Shown here in pieces: positions 6,580 through 16,700 of a DNA stretch of 51,797 nt. The number at the start of each line of letters is the position of its first letter. Position 1 is the stretch's first letter. The stretch is from Candidatus Minthosoma caballi (GTDB lineage: Bacteria; Bacteroidota; Bacteroidia; Bacteroidales; Bacteroidaceae): positions 1-51,797 of the forward strand of contig JAGHVC010000072.1 of assembly GCA_018064505.1 (NCBI GenBank), given 5' to 3'. The position numbers and the translations under genes were made by a program. The notes beneath the pieces were generated by a model. The model was not told where the DNA came from, did no database searches, and saw only the letters and a list, made by a program, of their open reading frames with translations.

Positions 6580-9477
6580 ATGAAGAAATTGCTATTTCTA
6601 TTCTTAATGTGCATGGCTGTGGTTTCAGTCAGTGCGCAGCGACAGTACGAGGCGGTGGATGGCGACCCAATGAAGGTGCGCATCTATACATTGTCTAATG
6701 GCTTGAAAGTTTATCTTTCGCAGAATAAGGAGAAGCCACGCGTCGCTGCCCACATAACTGTAAACACAGGTCATCGTAATGATCCCGCAGAGACAACCGG
6801 ATTGGCACATTACCTTGAACATCTGATGTTTAAGGGGACAAGTCATTTTGGCACAACAGACTATGCTGCCGAGAAACCGCTGCTCGATAAGATAACTCAG
6901 CTCTATGAGGAGCACTATCGTCTCACAGACCCCGAAGCTCGTAAGCAGAAGTATCAGGAGATAGATTCTGTTAGTCAGCTGGCTGCTCAGTACAACATTC
7001 CGAATGAGTATGACAAACTCATGACAAGCATTGGCAGTGAAGTTACTAATGCCTACACTTCGTTTGACATTACCAACTACACAGAAGATGTGCCATCCAA
7101 CGAGTTGGAGAAATGGGCAAAGATACAGAGCGATCGTTTCCAAAACATGGTCATTCGTGGTTTCCACACAGAACTGGAAGCCGTTTACGAAGAGAAAAAC
7201 ATTTCCCTTTCTGACGATGGGGAGAAAATGGACAACGCACTGATGGCAAAGCTCTTCCCGAGTCACAGCTACGGCACTCAGACTACTCTTGGCACTCAGG
7301 AACACTTGAAGAATCCGAGCATTGTCAACATTCTCAATTACTACAACAAATACTACAAGCCAAACAACATTGCCATCTGCATGGTTGGCGATTTGGATTT
7401 CGACAACACGATGGATATCATAGAGAGGTATTTCGGCAGCTGGCAGCCAGGTGCAGACATCGCCCCTCGCCAGTTTCCTAAGCAGCCGCAGTTCACCACT
7501 CCTCAAGACACATCTGTTGTTGGCATCGAGGAGGAACGAATGGTTCTTGGTTGGAGATTTAATGGCGCAGCAGATTGGCAGAATGATACTTTGCAGCTTG
7601 TGATCGGCATCCTCAGTAATGGTAATGCTGGTCTTCTTGACCTCGATTTGAATCAGAAAATGAAGGTGCAGAATGCTGTTGCTGGTGGTTTCTACTTGAA
7701 AGATTATTCATTATTTTCAATCTATGCATCTCCCAATGATGGTCAAAGTCTCGACGAAGTGAAGTCGTTGATTCTTGCAGAGATAGATAAACTCAAGAAG
7801 GGAGAGTTCGATGATGATCTTCTTACTGCAGTCATCAACAACATGAAGCTGATGTACAACAACATCATTGTCGACAACGATACAAGAATCATCAGCCTGG
7901 TTGATAGCTACATCTTTGGTCAGCCGTGGCAGGATGCAGTGCAGGAGCTTGATAGAATCAGTAAGATTACCAAGCAGGGAGTAATGAATTTTGCTGCTAA
8001 GTATCTCACTGATGGCTATGTGTGTGTCTATAAGCGCCAGGGGCAAGATGACAGTGTGAAGAAGATCGATAAGCCTGCAATCACCCCAATTCCTTCAAAT
8101 CGTGATTTAAGTTCAGGGTTCTTCCGTGAAGTCTCATCTACTTCTGCAGAGCCAATCCAGCCTGTTTTTGTGGATTTCAAGAAAGATCTCACTGTCACAA
8201 AAACGAAGAGCGGCCTTCCGTTTATCTACAAGCACAACGATGCTAACGATGTTTTCTCTCTCACCTATCGTTTTCCATTTGGAAAGTCGGCTGACAATCG
8301 CTATGAAATCGCTGCTGAGTACATAAATCTTGTTGGAACAAACAAACTCACTTGTGAACAGCTCAGCAAGCAGTTCTACCTTCTTGCTTGTAAGTGGGGC
8401 GTGCATGTTGGAGACGAAGAGATAGAAATCACGGTTAGCGGACTTGGCGAAAACTTGGCAAAAGCAGTCTCTTTGCTTGAACATACGCTTGACAAGGCAA
8501 CAGCCGATGCTGATACCTATAAAAGTTTTGTGGACCTCACCATCAAAGATCGTGAAGACGCTAAGCTCAGTCAGGAGTACTGCTTCCGCAACCTCTGGCA
8601 ATATGCCGTTTTTGGCAGCCGCAACTCATTAACCGACATCATGTCGGCTGACGAGCTTCGAGCCGCAAATCCGCAAGTACTTCTTGACTTGATTCGTAGT
8701 CTCTCCTCTCATCAGCACACTGTCATCTATTTTGGCCCTGCTACAGAGGCAGAGGTACAGGCACTTGTCCGCAAACATCACAAGACACCAAAGAAATTGT
8801 TGCCAGCGTTGGAAAATCATCCTTATGAGTATCAGCAAACTCCTGTCAATGAGGTGCTGCTTGCCCCATACGAGGCAAACAACATTTATTTCCGCAAGTA
8901 CAATTGCTCAGGTCGTCAGTGGTCGGTTGACGAAGCCGCTACTCAGGCATTGTTCAATGAGTATTTTGACGGAGGCATGAACTCTATTGTTTTTCAGGAG
9001 CTTCGCGAAGCTCGCGGACTTGCCTACAATTCAAGTGCGTTCTATTGCAGTCCTTCAAAGGTTGGCAACCCAGAGTATGCGATGGAACACATCATCTCTC
9101 AGAACGACAAGATGGGCGATTGCATCAGTGTGTTTGCCGACATCACCGATCACATGCCTCAGAGCCAGTCAGCTTTCCAGCTTGCGCAGCAAAGCATAAT
9201 GAAGAGCATTGCTAGCCAGCGCATTACACGCAACTCTGTCATTCAAAGCTATCTTGAAGCTCAAAAACTTGGCATTGACTACAGTGTCAGCAAGCGCATC
9301 TACGAGGCCTTACCTTCGCTCTCGCTCTCTGATGTCACTCGCTTCGAGCAACAGCAGATGGCCAACAAGCCTTGGCGTTTCGCAATTCTCGGCAATGAGA
9401 AAGAACTCGATATGAAAGTGCTTGAGAGTATTGGCAACATCAAGCGATTGTCACTCACCGACATTTTCGGGTATTAA
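6580..9477 (+). CDS. Secreted M16 family zinc metallopeptidase
   Basis: A 965-residue pitrilysin/insulinase-type protease. The signal peptide MKKLLFLFLMCMAVVSVSAQ directs it to the periplasm or beyond. The inverted zinc motif HxxEH is HYLEH (77-81), and the third ligand is in VYEEKN (about 204-205). The HxxEH-to-Glu distance is about 45 residues longer than in pitrilysin, because of the helical insert (about 95-145) common in Bacteroidetes M16 enzymes. The C-terminal half carries a second M16 domain without its own zinc motif, as expected for a two-domain clamshell. I chose ATG 6580 over the GTG at 6574 because it places MKK at the signal peptide start. It is co-directional and 14 bases from the DUF4954 gene. 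Confidence 0.92.
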   Translation: MKKLLFLFLMCMAVVSVSAQRQYEAVDGDPMKVRIYTLSNGLKVYLSQNKEKPRVAAHITVNTGHRNDPAETTGLAHYLEHLMFKGTSHFGTTDYAAEKPLLDKITQLYEEHYRLTDPEARKQKYQEIDSVSQLAAQYNIPNEYDKLMTSIGSEVTNAYTSFDITNYTEDVPSNELEKWAKIQSDRFQNMVIRGFHTELEAVYEEKNISLSDDGEKMDNALMAKLFPSHSYGTQTTLGTQEHLKNPSIVNILNYYNKYYKPNNIAICMVGDLDFDNTMDIIERYFGSWQPGADIAPRQFPKQPQFTTPQDTSVVGIEEERMVLGWRFNGAADWQNDTLQLVIGILSNGNAGLLDLDLNQKMKVQNAVAGGFYLKDYSLFSIYASPNDGQSLDEVKSLILAEIDKLKKGEFDDDLLTAVINNMKLMYNNIIVDNDTRIISLVDSYIFGQPWQDAVQELDRISKITKQGVMNFAAKYLTDGYVCVYKRQGQDDSVKKIDKPAITPIPSNRDLSSGFFREVSSTSAEPIQPVFVDFKKDLTVTKTKSGLPFIYKHNDANDVFSLTYRFPFGKSADNRYEIAAEYINLVGTNKLTCEQLSKQFYLLACKWGVHVGDEEIEITVSGLGENLAKAVSLLEHTLDKATADADTYKSFVDLTIKDREDAKLSQEYCFRNLWQYAVFGSRNSLTDIMSADELRAANPQVLLDLIRSLSSHQHTVIYFGPATEAEVQALVRKHHKTPKKLLPALENHPYEYQQTPVNEVLLAPYEANNIYFRKYNCSGRQWSVDEAATQALFNEYFDGGMNSIVFQELREARGLAYNSSAFYCSPSKVGNPEYAMEHIISQNDKMGDCISVFADITDHMPQSQSAFQLAQQSIMKSIASQRITRNSVIQSYLEAQKLGIDYSVSKRIYEALPSLSLSDVTRFEQQQMANKPWRFAILGNEKELDMKVLESIGNIKRLSLTDIFGY

Positions 9478-9516
9478 GAAGACCAAATAATTAGATTCCA
9501 GTTTCCTTTTCCTCAC

Positions 9517-11055
9517 ATGAACATTCGTATCTTAACCCTATCACTTCTTATCCTCCTTCTCTCGTCATCATGTGCGCAGAAGGAGCAACAGCCAGTGGCG
9601 ACAATCACCACAGGCATCATCGAAGGCACAATAGATGATGGCATATTCTCATTCAAAGGCATACCTTATGCCAAAGCTGAGCGATTCATGCCATCAGAAC
9701 CTGCTGATGCATGGAGTGACACGCTTTCGTGCAAGGAGTATGGTCCTTGGGCAAAGCAAGCCGAAAACGAAGGTAAGTCAGAAGAGGGAAAAGGGGACTT
9801 TTTGGCTAATGTGTGGACAGCTGGCATTAGTGACAATGCCAAGCGTCCTATCATGGTTTGGATTCATGGTGGAGGATTCTCTGTTGGTTCTGCTAATGCC
9901 GATCCTACCGATGGAGTTGCAATGGCAAAGAAAGGAGTGGTGCTTGTCAGTATCAACCATCGCCTTGATGTTATGGGCTTTCTTGATTTATCTTCTTTCG
10001 GAGTCAAATGGAAGAATTCTGTAAATGTTGGCATGCTTGACATAGTCAATGCTCTTAAGTGGGTGAAGCTGAATGCAGAAGCTTTTGGAGGAGACCCGGA
10101 AAACATTACTATATTTGGTGAATCAGGTGGTGGTGGCAAGGTCGGTACGCTCCTCTGCATGCCAGAAGCAAAGGGGCTGTTCCAGAAAGCAATCATTCAG
10201 AGTGGTGCAAAAGTTAACATCACGACAAGTGAAATTTCCCAACAGCTCGGCTGCAATGTTGTTAAAGAACTTGGCCTCACAGCCGAAACCATTGAGAAGA
10301 TACAAACAATCAGCTACGATACACTGCTCGCTGCTAGCCGCAAGTGTCAGGCAGAGATTCTTGGAGCGCGTACTCCAGGAAGCATAAAGATGTGGGGTTT
10401 CTGCCCAACAGCTGATGGAGCAACACTGCTTCAACAGCCATATACTCCAGGTTTTTCATCCCTCGCACATGATATTCCAATCATGATAGGCACAACCTTC
10501 AATGAGCTTGAGCGCAAGTTCTACACCGACTCCACTCTCACTCAGACAAAGGCAGACACCATGCTTCTTCAGCGCTACGGCGACTCCAGCAACGAATATG
10601 TTGCAGCTTTCCGCGAAGCATACCCAGAAGGATCGCTTGCCGATATGCTCGGCATAGACAGCAACATACGCACACTCTCTCTTGCCGCTGCCGACTCAAA
10701 GTCGTCAGAGGGCGGTGCTCCAGTTTATGTGTTCCTCCTCAAGTGGGTGTCAGACTTTGACTCCGAGGGCAGTGGCTGTTACCATTCTCTCGACATTCCG
10801 CTGGCTTTCAACAATCCTTACGATGAGCGCTACCAAGTGAGGGAGGGTGATCCTAAAGCAGCATCAATCGCAGATCGCATGAGTAATCTGTGGGTAAGCT
10901 TTGCCAAGACTGGTATCCCTTCTTCGGAAGGAGTGCCAGCATGGGAGCCATATACAAAGGAGAATGGAGCTACGCTCATACTTGACAATGAGTGCTCGCT
11001 TCAGCATAATTTTGACCGCAAGCTGCAAGATTTACTTTATCAGTTCCTGAGGTAA
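9517..11055 (+). CDS. Type B carboxylesterase family lipoprotein
   Basis: A 512-residue alpha/beta hydrolase of the carboxylesterase/cholinesterase family. The signal ends LLLSSSC, so it is probably a lipoprotein anchored through Cys19. The oxyanion loop HGGG is at 117-120 and the nucleophile elbow is GESGG with Ser203. The acid is probably Glu330 (GTTFNE) and the base His423 (GCYHSLDIPLAF). The elbow has GESGGG rather than the usual GESAGG. The start motif G.I.GT...G..SFKGIPYA is typical. The substrate may be acyl or feruloyl esters on glycans, but this is not readable from sequence. It follows the M16 gene by 39 bases. Confidence 0.88.
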   Translation: MNIRILTLSLLILLLSSSCAQKEQQPVATITTGIIEGTIDDGIFSFKGIPYAKAERFMPSEPADAWSDTLSCKEYGPWAKQAENEGKSEEGKGDFLANVWTAGISDNAKRPIMVWIHGGGFSVGSANADPTDGVAMAKKGVVLVSINHRLDVMGFLDLSSFGVKWKNSVNVGMLDIVNALKWVKLNAEAFGGDPENITIFGESGGGGKVGTLLCMPEAKGLFQKAIIQSGAKVNITTSEISQQLGCNVVKELGLTAETIEKIQTISYDTLLAASRKCQAEILGARTPGSIKMWGFCPTADGATLLQQPYTPGFSSLAHDIPIMIGTTFNELERKFYTDSTLTQTKADTMLLQRYGDSSNEYVAAFREAYPEGSLADMLGIDSNIRTLSLAAADSKSSEGGAPVYVFLLKWVSDFDSEGSGCYHSLDIPLAFNNPYDERYQVREGDPKAASIADRMSNLWVSFAKTGIPSSEGVPAWEPYTKENGATLILDNECSLQHNFDRKLQDLLYQFLR

Positions 11056-11065
11056 AGTTGTTGCT

Positions 11066-11073
11066 TAGTTTTG
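11066..11073 (+). promoter_or_regulatory. Possible -7 box upstream of lipoprotein gene
   Basis: TAGTTTTG matches TAnnTTTG, but no -33 element is evident and the leader would be about 75 nt. It may separate this lipoprotein gene from the upstream run. Confidence 0.3.
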
Positions 11074-11152
11074 TATATGCTTGATTATGTGGTGTATGAG
11101 TGATTCTTAAAGTGCTAATTCTTAATATGTTGTATTGTAAAAAATATTGAAT

Positions 11153-12037
11153 ATGAAAAAACAATTATTTATTTTGTCGGCATTGGCATTTGGGGTGCTG
11201 ACTTTGTGTTCTTGTATACAGAACAATGGTTCAGCTACGGCTGCTAACACAGATACTGATAGTGTACAAACGGAGGCTGCTAACGCAGAAGCAGATAGTG
11301 AGGATGTAAAGGATGGAACTGTAGTGAAAGTCTTTGTTCCAGAGAATATTACATTCGTGAAGGGTATAGGAGAGGATACAAAGATTCTAAAATCTCCTGG
11401 ATCAGATGTTTGCTTGATGTGGGTAGATTTGGGCGAGGGCTCTTATAATATTTGGAGCGACCAGAAAGCAGAGGACGGAATGGATGTTGCTGTTGAGTAC
11501 TTTTGCGACTACAATGTGAAGCCTGTGCTTAGCACTAAGAATGGCTACTTCGAGATTCCTGTTGCTGATGCTGGCGTGGGTTATGTATCTTCAAGCAAGT
11601 GCAAGAAATTGGCTACTCAGCCAGTGACTGCTGCAGATCTTGAATCTGCTGGAAGTTACACAATTGTGAAGTCGGGCAAGTATAAAGGGCTCATTGTTGA
11701 GATGAATTTCGGCGAGGGCGGCGCTTACTATCAGTTGGGTGTGCTTGACAGTGGCTATGCTGTGTTCGCTCCTCATAAGGGTTGGGGATTCAACATTGAC
11801 TTCTTGGATGAGGCAAGCTTCAAGATGAATGAGGATACTTACATGCCTGAGCTGCAGGTGAATTCCCTCAGCGAAGAGCAGATGGACAAGTTCGTTAGCT
11901 TTGTGCTTGAAGGAGGTGAGGATACGGAGTCTGATGGCGTGGAGATTATCACAAAGGATAACGAAGGACTTAGATGTGTGTATGTTTCGCCAGATGTTGC
12001 TGCCCGTTTTTGCAAGGTGAAGAAGATAGTATTTTAA
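11153..12037 (+). CDS. Putative lipoprotein of unknown function
   Basis: A 294-residue protein that I do not recognise. The lipoprotein signal is MKKQLFILSALAFGVLTLCSC, with CSC at the cleavage site. After it comes a low-complexity Ala/Asp/Glu/Thr linker (about residues 22-55), such as often tethers a domain to the membrane. The rest is a soluble, acidic, mixed alpha/beta segment containing repeated aromatic-glycine turns (WVDLGEGSYNIW, NFGEGGAYYQLGVLDSGYAVF). It ends shortly before a strong terminator, so it closes the transcription unit. ATG 11153 is preferred to the TTG at 11147 because it begins the signal peptide. Confidence 0.75.
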   Translation: MKKQLFILSALAFGVLTLCSCIQNNGSATAANTDTDSVQTEAANAEADSEDVKDGTVVKVFVPENITFVKGIGEDTKILKSPGSDVCLMWVDLGEGSYNIWSDQKAEDGMDVAVEYFCDYNVKPVLSTKNGYFEIPVADAGVGYVSSSKCKKLATQPVTAADLESAGSYTIVKSGKYKGLIVEMNFGEGGAYYQLGVLDSGYAVFAPHKGWGFNIDFLDEASFKMNEDTYMPELQVNSLSEEQMDKFVSFVLEGGEDTESDGVEIITKDNEGLRCVYVSPDVAARFCKVKKIVF

Positions 12038-12100
12038 TGTGAGCAGCTCCATGTTTCCTTGGCTGTAGAGAACGGCTTAAAACATAAATTCATTAGTGAC

Positions 12101-12134
12101 GCCTCTGGATACTGTGTTATCCAGGGGCTTTTTT
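12101..12134 (+). terminator. Strong intrinsic terminator
   Basis: An 11-base stem (12101-12111 with 12118-12128, one G-U pair) with a 6-base loop is followed by TTTTTT. It ends the lipoprotein unit. Confidence 0.9.
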
Positions 12135-12213
12135 GGTGCTTTTTTGCTATTATAATATGTACGCGAAAAGTAGCTTCTCCTATTGTAAAATAATGTTAAT
12201 TTAAGAAAAATAA

Positions 12214-12240
12214 TTAGTACTATGTATTGCAAAGTACTAA
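12214..12240. promoter_or_regulatory. Palindromic operator, probably for the PadR regulator
   Basis: TTAGTACT (12214-12221) and AGTACTAA (12233-12240) form a perfect 8-base inverted repeat around an 11-base spacer. It covers the -33 TTG of the padR promoter, so a bound dimer would block RNA polymerase. PadR proteins bind this kind of palindrome and usually repress their own gene. Confidence 0.7.
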
Positions 12241-12257
12241 AGTTTAGCATAACTTTG
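12227..12257 (+). promoter_or_regulatory. Promoter of the padR-pspC operon
   Basis: TTG at 12227-12229 and TAACTTTG at 12250-12257 are 20 bases apart. The -33 element lies inside the TTAGTACT palindrome. Confidence 0.7.
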
Positions 12258-12330
12258 CAGTGGAAAATAAAAAACATCTCTAATACCCTTCATGTGATGG
12301 GGGCAGGAGATGCTCCTAAATCTTAATTGT

Positions 12331-12666
12331 ATGAATGTAGATAATGCTAAATCACAGATGAGGAAGGGTATGCTCGAGTACTGCATAATGTTGCTGTTGG
12401 ACGAGAAGCCTTATTACACTTCTGACATCATTAACCGCCTGAAGGAGGCGGATTTGCTCGTGGTGGAGGGTACTCTATATCCTTTGCTGACAAGGTTGAA
12501 AAATGATGGCATCCTGTCGTATCAATGGCAGGAAAGCACGCAGGGGCCGCCTCGTAAGTATTATGTGCTGACGGATGATGGCAAGGATGTGCTGAAACAA
12601 CTTGAGGCTGCTTGGAATGAGCTGGAAAGTACGGTGCATAATTTGAAAATGAAGAATGAAGAATAA
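12331..12666 (+). CDS. PadR family transcriptional regulator
   Basis: A 111-residue winged-helix repressor. Residues about 8-85 are the PadR domain: KGMLEYCIMLLL, then YYTSDIINRLKEADLLVVEGTLYPLLTRLKNDGIL, with the EGTLYPLL recognition segment, and the wing STQGPPRKYYVLTDDG. A short C-terminal dimerisation helix follows. I chose ATG 12331 (MNVDNAKSQ) because Bacteroidales homologues begin this way; an in-frame ATG at 12310 would add seven residues. The gene lies 48 bases before a PspC-domain protein, the usual partner. The palindrome in its promoter points to autorepression, relieved under envelope stress or by a small ligand; the inducer is unknown. Confidence 0.93.
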   Translation: MNVDNAKSQMRKGMLEYCIMLLLDEKPYYTSDIINRLKEADLLVVEGTLYPLLTRLKNDGILSYQWQESTQGPPRKYYVLTDDGKDVLKQLEAAWNELESTVHNLKMKNEE

Positions 12667-12715
12667 TGAGTGTTGTTAGCGAACTCAAAATTCAAGAACA
12701 TAAAAAACTAAAAAA

Positions 12716-14413
12716 ATGAAAAAGAATATTACAATAAATATGTGTGGGCGACTCTTTGCAATTGATGAGGATGCTTACGAATTGCTGAACCACTATACAG
12801 AGACTTTGCGAGGCTATTTTAGCAAGCAGGATGGTGGTGATGAGATTGCTAATGATATAGAAGAGCGCATTGCTGAGTTGCTTGACGAATTGAAAGCTCA
12901 AGGCGTGGCTGCAATCACTATCGAGCATATTCAGGATATCATAAAGAGAATTGGCGACTTGAAGGATATCACTGATAACGAAAACGATGATGATAACGAT
13001 GACAAAAACGATGACGATAATAAAAACAAAAGCAAAAGCGGTGCAGCTAATAGCCCGAAGAAGCAGCTCTTCCTGAATCCGAATGATAAGATGGTGGCTG
13101 GCGTATTGGGTGGCTGCGCTCAGTATTTCGGTGGCAGTTCGCTGGTGTGGCGAATCCTGTTCGTGGCTTCGGCTTTCGCCTGGATTTTGTGGACGAGCAT
13201 ACTGGCTCTGTATTTCTTCTATGGCTTGCCAGTCATTGTGTATGTTCTTATGGCAATCCTTGTACCTTCGCCAAAGACTCCGGAGGATCGGCTGAAGATG
13301 AAGGGTAAGGAGGTGAATGTGCAGAACCTGGCTGAAGAGGTGGCTGAAACTTCCAAGCAAGAGGAGGCAAATGCAAATGGAAAGAAGAAGGGTTCTGGCA
13401 GTGGATTCTTCTCAATTCTGAGCAAGATATTCCATGTGTTTGGCATTATCTCCACTTTCCTGACATTCGGTATTCCTGGCATTGTGTTTTTCTGCATGCT
13501 CATAGCAATGATTTTTGTTCCAACGGAGTTTGTGACAAAGCTGTTCAATGAGGAAGTTGCCAAGCTGTATGCTGACAATGTTGTAGGTTTTTGGATGTTA
13601 GGTGTCAGTATCGTGGCAACATGCTTCATTCCTACATACTGCGCTATTCATAGTGCATTGAAGATGCTGGGATCTGTGCCTCCTATGAAGATATGGCAGA
13701 GAGTGACTTGGATTGGAGCTTGGGTGCTTTCTGTTGCTGGCATTGTGGCTTCTGGCATTAGCGTAGCTTCAGTTGTTTCGGATGCGGACGACATTATTAG
13801 GGAAAGAAGGGATGCTGAGTACAGAAAGTATGTTGAGGAGCACACTATCGACGGCATTTTCTATAATCAGGAAGGTGACTATGAGTTCCTTCGTGATGGC
13901 GGCTGGACATTGCTCAAGCATGAGAATTGTGATGACGACAGATACACATCTTCTGGCAAATACTATAATGGCGATGAGAGCGTGCGTTACCTGGATGCTT
14001 ACTCGTTCTTCCGCAAGTTAGTGTACCAGGCAGAGCGCACAGACACGGTTGCTCCAGGCTATTACCGACTCACTGCTATAGGACGCTGCTCGAATGATGA
14101 CACAGGTGCTTACATTTACGCTTTGTCAGGTGAAGGGGACAATGCCTTTAAGAGCCTTGCTTTGATTCCTGCTTTTGACAATGGAATTGAAACAGAGTAT
14201 GATGACGAGGGCAATGAGATAGAAGTTGAAACTGATAGCACTTATCTTGACCAAGGATGGAGCATAGTAGCAATTGACAGCATTCCAGTAAGGGCTGGGG
14301 AAGTGGTTAAGTATGGAGTCAGCACAGATGCGGCTTTCACGGGCAAGAAGTGCACTGCTCAGTGGTTCTCTGCTACCGATTTCAAGCTTCAGCGAATTGG
14401 CGATCTAAAATGA
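12716..14413 (+). CDS. PspC domain-containing membrane protein
   Basis: A 565-residue membrane protein. The cytosolic N-terminus (1-82) has the GRLFAIDEDAYELLNHYTETL segment seen in Bacteroidetes PspC proteins. An Asn/Asp/Lys low-complexity linker follows (88-109), then the PspC domain (about 116-195; MVAGVLGGCAQYFGGSSLVWRI), with a pair of membrane helices. More helices lie near 235-275 and 285-355. The C-terminal 200 residues look extracytoplasmic and soluble, rich in Tyr/Asp. PspC senses or answers membrane stress in phage-shock-type systems. Here it is paired with PadR, so expression is probably set by that repressor. Confidence 0.88.
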   Translation: MKKNITINMCGRLFAIDEDAYELLNHYTETLRGYFSKQDGGDEIANDIEERIAELLDELKAQGVAAITIEHIQDIIKRIGDLKDITDNENDDDNDDKNDDDNKNKSKSGAANSPKKQLFLNPNDKMVAGVLGGCAQYFGGSSLVWRILFVASAFAWILWTSILALYFFYGLPVIVYVLMAILVPSPKTPEDRLKMKGKEVNVQNLAEEVAETSKQEEANANGKKKGSGSGFFSILSKIFHVFGIISTFLTFGIPGIVFFCMLIAMIFVPTEFVTKLFNEEVAKLYADNVVGFWMLGVSIVATCFIPTYCAIHSALKMLGSVPPMKIWQRVTWIGAWVLSVAGIVASGISVASVVSDADDIIRERRDAEYRKYVEEHTIDGIFYNQEGDYEFLRDGGWTLLKHENCDDDRYTSSGKYYNGDESVRYLDAYSFFRKLVYQAERTDTVAPGYYRLTAIGRCSNDDTGAYIYALSGEGDNAFKSLALIPAFDNGIETEYDDEGNEIEVETDSTYLDQGWSIVAIDSIPVRAGEVVKYGVSTDAAFTGKKCTAQWFSATDFKLQRIGDLK

Positions 14414-14532
14414 AATAAGGCTTTTGCTTTATGCTTTAGAAACTGATATGACATTGCTTTTCAGTCAATTCGCCACTTGTGAAAGATTAATAGTTTATTA
14501 TAAATAGGAAATTAATATATGACATGTCAATT

Positions 14533-14561
14533 CCGCGCTGAGTCGAGACGACTCGGTGCGG
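14533..14561 (+). terminator. Terminator after the PspC gene
   Basis: A 13-base-pair stem (14533-14545 with 14549-14561, two G-U pairs, AGA loop) is followed by a weak TTTGTTG tract. The stem is very stable, the T-run poor. Confidence 0.65.
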
Positions 14562-14596
14562 TTTGTTGTGCTACAGCTTGAAAAAGTGCGGTTTTC

Positions 14597-14628
14597 TTTG
14601 TAGCATTGAAAAAAATGCCGTAACTTTG
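14597..14628 (+). promoter_or_regulatory. Promoter of typA
   Basis: TTTG at 14597-14600 and TAACTTTG at 14621-14628 are 20 bases apart, 46 bases before the start codon. Confidence 0.75.
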
Positions 14629-14674
14629 CAGTCGAATTCGAATTCACATACACATTATATTATATATATAACTG

Positions 14675-16480
14675 ATGCAGGACATTAGAAATATTGCGAT
14701 TATTGCGCATGTTGACCATGGAAAGACAACTTTGGTTGACAAGATGTTGCTTGCTGGTAATCTTTTCAGAGAGAATCAGCAGACAGGAGATTTGATTTTG
14801 GATAACAATGAGCTCGAGCGAGAGCGCGGCATAACTATTCTTTCAAAGAATGTTTCTATCAACTACAAGGGAGTGAAGATTAATGTTATTGACACTCCGG
14901 GACACTCTGACTTCGGAGGTGAGGTGGAGCGTGTGCTAAACATGGCAGACGGTTGCATCTTGCTTGTTGATGCTTTCGAAGGTCCTATGCCTCAAACAAG
15001 ATTCGTGTTGCAGAAAGCTCTCGAGATCGGTTTGAAACCAGTGGTTGTTGTTAACAAGGTGGATAAGCCTAACTGCCGTCCGGAAGAGGTGTATGAGATG
15101 GTGTTCGACCTCATGTTCTCTCTCAATGCAACTGAAGAGCAACTCGACTTCCCTGTGGTTTATGGTTCTGCAAAGAATGGATGGATGGGCCCTGACTACA
15201 ATGAGCCTACCACCGATATTACTTATCTGCTTGATGTGATTCTCGACACAATTCCTGCTCCTGAGCAGATTGAGGGTACATCGCAGATGCTTATCACTTC
15301 GCTTGATTATTCTACTTACACTGGCCGTATTGCTGTGGGACGCGTGCATCGTGGCTCGCTCAAGACTGGTCAGAACATAACTATTGCTCATCGCGATGGT
15401 TCGATGGAGAAGACAAAGATTAAGGAGTTGCATACTTTCGAGGGTATGGGGCATCGTGCTGCTGAGGAGGTTTGCTCGGGCGATATCTGTGCTGTGATTG
15501 GTTTGTCAAACTTCGAGATTGGAGACACAATCTGCGACTTCGAGGCTCCTGAGTCTCTGCCTACAATCAGTATTGATGAGCCAACAATGTCAATGCTCTT
15601 CACTATCAACAACTCTCCATTCTTTGGCAAGGAAGGCAAGTTCTGCACAAGCCGTCACATCAACGATCGCTTGTCTAAGGAGTTGGAAAAGAACCTTGCT
15701 TTGCGCGTGGAGCAAAAAGAGGATAGTACGGATCAGTGGATTGTGAGTGGCAGAGGCGTGCTTCATCTTTCTGTGCTCATCGAAACCATGCGCCGTGAGG
15801 GATATGAACTTCAAGTAGGTCAGCCACAGGTTATCTACAAGGAAATTAATGGCCAAAAGTGCGAGCCAATTGAGGAACTTACAATCAATGTGCCTGAGGA
15901 GTTCTCAAGCAAAATGATTGACATGGTGACTCGACGCAAGGGTGAGATGCTTAGCATGGAGGCTCAGGGCGATCGTGTAAACATTGAGTTTGAGATTCCT
16001 TCACGCGGCATCATCGGTCTTCGTACAAATGTGCTCACTGCAAGTCAAGGTGAAGCAATAATGGCTCACAGATTTAAGAACTACCAGCCATTTAAAGGTG
16101 AGATGATTCGCCGCACTAACGGTTCACTCATTGCTATGGATTCGGGTACTGCATTTGCTTATGCTATTGACCACTTACAGGATCGTGGAAAGTTCTTCAT
16201 CTTCCCTCAGGATCAGGTGTATGCAGGACAGGTAGTAGGCGAACATGTTCATGAGATAGACCTTGTGATTAATGTGACTAAGGCAAAGCAGCTCACAAAT
16301 GTGCGTGCAAGCGGTACTGACGAAAAAGCTCGAATCATCCCTCCAGTAGTGCTTTCGCTTGAAGAGGCTTTGGAGTATATTAAGGCAGATGAATATGTGG
16401 AAGTTACTCCAAAGAGCATGCGTATCCGTAAGGTGATTCTTGACCATTTGGAGCGCAAGCGCGCCAACAAGGAAGATTAA
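14675..16480 (+). CDS. typA: Translational GTPase TypA/BipA
   Basis: A 601-residue ribosome-binding GTPase of the EF-G/LepA superfamily that helps 50S assembly and stress growth. The N-terminus has the P-loop [10 protein letters not shown], the switch I region [19 protein letters not shown] and [10 protein letters not shown]. The BipA-specific C-terminal domain follows, with domains II, III and V visible ([30 protein letters not shown]). Length equals the usual 600-615. The ATG sits 46 bases after the promoter and no upstream in-frame start fits better. It stands alone, with its own promoter and acpP next, 220 bases on. Confidence 0.97.
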   Translation: MQDIRNIAIIAHVDHGKTTLVDKMLLAGNLFRENQQTGDLILDNNELERERGITILSKNVSINYKGVKINVIDTPGHSDFGGEVERVLNMADGCILLVDAFEGPMPQTRFVLQKALEIGLKPVVVVNKVDKPNCRPEEVYEMVFDLMFSLNATEEQLDFPVVYGSAKNGWMGPDYNEPTTDITYLLDVILDTIPAPEQIEGTSQMLITSLDYSTYTGRIAVGRVHRGSLKTGQNITIAHRDGSMEKTKIKELHTFEGMGHRAAEEVCSGDICAVIGLSNFEIGDTICDFEAPESLPTISIDEPTMSMLFTINNSPFFGKEGKFCTSRHINDRLSKELEKNLALRVEQKEDSTDQWIVSGRGVLHLSVLIETMRREGYELQVGQPQVIYKEINGQKCEPIEELTINVPEEFSSKMIDMVTRRKGEMLSMEAQGDRVNIEFEIPSRGIIGLRTNVLTASQGEAIMAHRFKNYQPFKGEMIRRTNGSLIAMDSGTAFAYAIDHLQDRGKFFIFPQDQVYAGQVVGEHVHEIDLVINVTKAKQLTNVRASGTDEKARIIPPVVLSLEEALEYIKADEYVEVTPKSMRIRKVILDHLERKRANKED

Positions 16481-16583
16481 TCGCTGTTGCAACTCAAAAT
16501 GGGCGTTTTGCGATGTGGAGTTTACAAAAACTGCACAAAACACCTCCAAGTGTGCATAAAATTAATAATTTAATGAATAAATC

Positions 16584-16615
16584 TTGTATTATTTAAAGAA
16601 TTATTTTTACCTTTG
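16584..16615 (+). promoter_or_regulatory. Promoter of acpP-fabF-rnc
   Basis: TTG at 16584-16586 and TACCTTTG at 16608-16615 are 21 bases apart. The leader is about 78 nt and A-rich near the start codon, a feature of strongly translated Bacteroidetes genes. Confidence 0.75.
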
Positions 16616-16700
16616 CACCGAAATCGTAGATACGCAAGTATACCAAACGAGAACATTAAATAAAGAAACAAATATTTTTTAACTTAAAAAAATCAAGATT

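Noticed and set aside
6625-7506. 293-codon minus-strand frame
   Set aside because: It lies antisense within the M16 protease gene, which has clear catalytic motifs; there is no promoter or homology.
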